A stretch of DNA of 64,000 nucleotides from Thalassococcus halodurans. Lineage in GTDB: Bacteria; Pseudomonadota; Alphaproteobacteria; Rhodobacterales; Rhodobacteraceae. Made by a program: the position numbers and the translations under genes. The stretch covers positions 1-64,000 of the forward strand of contig NZ_FNUZ01000003.1 in NCBI RefSeq assembly GCF_900108225.1, written 5' to 3'. This document shows positions 62,145 to 64,000 of this stretch, piece by piece (the first letter of the stretch is position 1; the number at the start of each line of letters is the position of its first letter). A model generated the notes under the pieces. It was not told the DNA's origin. It did not search any database and saw only the letters and a program-made list of their open reading frames with translations.

Positions 62145-64000
62145 AGCCCGAAACTTCCATAGGGGATGAAGCGGACCAGATCGCCCTCGGCGATGTCCGC
62201 CGCTTCGTCCCCGAGCTCTACCAGCCCTTCCGCCCAGCTAAGCCCCGACACACGCCCCGATCCCTCAGAGGCAAAGACTTCGGCCTTGCCGTTGCGCAGG
62301 CGGGCCCGCAGGTATTCACGCCGCCCGGGTTTCTTGCGCTTGGTGAAGGCCGCAGGCACGTCGAACCCTTCGGGCGTCACCCAACCTGCCCCTGACAACG
62401 CCGACATCGCCGGACGCGCAAAGATCAGCGAACAGACAAAGGCCGCCACAGGATTGCCCGGCAGGCCAAAGACGGGAACACCGTTCCACATGCCCAGCGC
62501 CAAGGGACGACCGGGTTTCAACGCGATCCGCCATTCCTGCATCGCACCTGCTTCACGTAGCAGAGCCGACATGTGGTCCTCGTCCCCAGCCGAGGCACCG
62601 CCGGACGTCAGGATCACGTCTGCCTTGGTCGCAGCATCGTCCAGAATTGCGCGCAAGGCGTCGCGGTCATCGGGCGCGCGGCCCATGTCGACGGCTTCGT
62701 ACCCCCAAGCCTCGGCCAAGGAACACAGCATCGGGCGGTTGGCGTCGTAAATCTGCCCTGCGCCCGCCTGTGCCCCTGCCTCGACCAGTTCATCACCGGT
62801 GGACAAGACAGCCACCCGAAGCCGTTCAAAGACAGGAACCGTGCCATGCCCCACGGACGCAGCCAGCGCTAATTCGGGCGGACGCAATTTTGTGCCTGCG
62901 GGGATCGCCACTTGGCCAACAGCCATATCCTCGCCTGCCTTCCGCGTGTTGGCCCCGCGTCGCAAACCACCCCGAAACGCGACCTGCGCGCCGTCGGCGG
63001 TGCAGTCCTCATCCAGCACGACAGTGTCCACACCGTCAGGCAGATCAGCCCCCGTCAGAACGCGGATCGCATGGCCTTCAGGGACCTTACCATCGTAGGG
63101 CACCCCTGCTGCAGAACGGCCTTGAACCAGGGGCAGAACGTTGTCGCCATCGGCCATCGCGGCGTGGGCAAAGCCGTAACCATCCACCGCCGTATTCGGA
63201 TGCGGCGGATTTGCGCGTTTGGCCAGTAGATCAGCGGCCAGAACACGGCCACGCGCATCAGTCAGCGCGACATCCTGCTGCCCCACCACCGTATGCAACC
63301 GATCACGCAGCATCGCCAAGGCGTCGTCTACAGGCGTCCAGTCGACACCCGCGGGCAAGGCGAAACAATCGTTCCGCAGGGGCGGTGGCCGCAGACCTGC
63401 GGCGGCGTTCAATTCGTCTTCAAAGCCCAAGCCCAGTATCCAACCTTCTTCCGGTGCGTTGACGTCCAACATCTCAGCCAAGCGCGCGGGGGGCAACGCA
63501 GAAAGCGCACGCGCCAGTAACCTGACCTGATGCGCATCGCGAATACCGCCCAAAGCTTCGGCAGATTTCACAGAAGAATTAATCAGCCCCGGCCAGATTT
63601 CGACAAATGCCACAGGCGCGTCCAGTTTTTGAAACGGCCAGACAGCGACCTGCATTTCGCTCCGCAACCGGTTGAGCACTGCCAGACCCGTGAACACCTG
63701 ACCGCCAACGGCCCCAGCGCCGCCCATTTGCCAACAGGTAAAGGCTCCTTTTGCCATGGCATCACAGGCACGATGTTCGGACATTCCGTGACCTGTGCGC
63801 GTGTCTTTGCGTGGCAGATGGGTAAAGTCCTGCTTCAACGCATTGAACCAGAATGGCCCAACGCCGGAAAACTGGGCATTGATCCGGTCGGCCAACGCAA
63901 AACGGTTGTTACCCTTAGGCGTATCATCAAGGTTCCGTTCGACCCAATCCCATACGGCAAAAGGATCGTCCTGCCCTGTCAAAGCCCGCGCAAAGCCAGC
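62141..64000 (-). CDS. moeA: Molybdopterin molybdenumtransferase MoeA with fused N-terminal domain (5' end beyond window)
   Basis: At least 619 codons, still open at the window end. The C-terminal 400 residues are MoeA: NTAVDGYGFAHAAM, the GDE-type LSTGDELVEAG, ILTSGGASAGDEDH, and FGLPGNPVAAFVCSLIF are all diagnostic. It inserts Mo into molybdopterin. About 210 residues precede it, with GPFWFNALKQDFTHLPRKD, ACDAMAKGAFTCWQMGGAGAVGGQVFTG, VAFVEIWPGLI and RDAHQVRLLARALSALP. These resemble a DUF429-like/RNase H-fold domain. The fusion is unusual. A TTG at 63982 is in frame but unlikely to be the start. Confidence 0.9.
   Translation of the reverse strand, partial: AGFARALTGQDDPFAVWDWVERNLDDTPKGNNRFALADRINAQFSGVGPFWFNALKQDFTHLPRKDTRTGHGMSEHRACDAMAKGAFTCWQMGGAGAVGGQVFTGLAVLNRLRSEMQVAVWPFQKLDAPVAFVEIWPGLINSSVKSAEALGGIRDAHQVRLLARALSALPPARLAEMLDVNAPEEGWILGLGFEDELNAAAGLRPPPLRNDCFALPAGVDWTPVDDALAMLRDRLHTVVGQQDVALTDARGRVLAADLLAKRANPPHPNTAVDGYGFAHAAMADGDNVLPLVQGRSAAGVPYDGKVPEGHAIRVLTGADLPDGVDTVVLDEDCTADGAQVAFRGGLRRGANTRKAGEDMAVGQVAIPAGTKLRPPELALAASVGHGTVPVFERLRVAVLSTGDELVEAGAQAGAGQIYDANRPMLCSLAEAWGYEAVDMGRAPDDRDALRAILDDAATKADVILTSGGASAGDEDHMSALLREAGAMQEWRIALKPGRPLALGMWNGVPVFGLPGNPVAAFVCSLIFARPAMSALSGAGWVTPEGFDVPAAFTKRKKPGRREYLRARLRNGKAEVFASEGSGRVSGLSWAEGLVELGDEAADIAEGDLVRFIPYGSFGL

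Overview
The window is chromosomal DNA of an alphaproteobacterium, almost certainly a Rhodobacterales member of the Roseobacter type. The evidence is the mix of families: a CcrM-type GANTC methyltransferase next to rnhB, the chvI-chvG-hprK-rapZ-EIIA-HPr block divergent from pckA, an N-terminally short HPr kinase, an Mcd-type acyl-CoA dehydrogenase of the ethylmalonyl-CoA pathway, and many small secreted or membrane proteins of the kind found in that order. Gene density is high. Most genes are GC-rich with recognisable Shine-Dalgarno sites. No integrase, transposase, phage gene or CRISPR array was seen, so this is core and lightly accessory genome.

Layout. 1-5.2 kb: 5' part of tuf, a lipoprotein, a cytochrome P450, a cobalamin adenosyltransferase with a HIG1-like membrane protein, an SDR and an SH3-domain protein. 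5.3-10.2 kb: parC, then a DUF898 membrane protein coupled to an M48 protease. 10.3-16 kb: etfB-etfA, a DUF6473-type protein, 3-hydroxybutyryl-CoA dehydrogenase, and a LysR regulator divergent from an SbtA-type bicarbonate transporter. 16-23.3 kb: a seven-gene minus-strand operon (chvI, chvG, hprK, rapZ, EIIA, HPr, acyltransferase) divergent from pckA. 23.4-35.6 kb: TauE/SafE permease, mcd, an orphan [2Fe-2S] subunit with a di-heme cytochrome, tamA-tamB, and an EamA exporter. 35.7-42.1 kb: an EF-hand/GGGN-repeat protein, ccrM, rnhB, a low-GC potassium channel islet, a membrane-anchored winged-helix protein, and a GAF protein. 42.5-50 kb: class III aminotransferase, tRNA-Arg(CCT), a LacI regulator with a degenerate PhnM-like protein, a DUF1127 protein, rpsD, an EAL protein and phaA. 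50.3-64 kb: phaB, a VOC dioxygenase/esterase pair, DUF465, a TrmN6-like methyltransferase, DUF2007, a polyprenyl diphosphate synthase, ispE, a TPR protein, a membrane LytTR regulator, ETF-QO, greA, and a MoeA fused to an extra N-terminal domain and cut by the window end.

The metabolic theme is acetyl-CoA/C4-acyl-CoA metabolism. phaA and phaB make 3-hydroxybutyryl-CoA, and Hbd interconverts acetoacetyl-CoA and 3-hydroxybutyryl-CoA. Mcd oxidises methylsuccinyl-CoA and passes electrons to EtfAB and then to ETF-QO and ubiquinone. The cobalamin adenosyltransferase supplies the cofactor of the B12-dependent mutases of that pathway, and PckA links C4 acids to gluconeogenesis under likely ChvGI/PTS control. 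The other theme is sensing at the membrane: ChvG, two DNA-binding proteins carrying their own membrane segments, and an incomplete regulatory PTS.

The most promising little-described items are the membrane-tethered winged-helix protein overlapped with a small secreted protein (39.9-40.9 kb), the palindrome between the LysR gene and sbtA, the GANTC cluster before ccrM, the motif shared by the hbd and mcd leaders, and the MoeA fusion.
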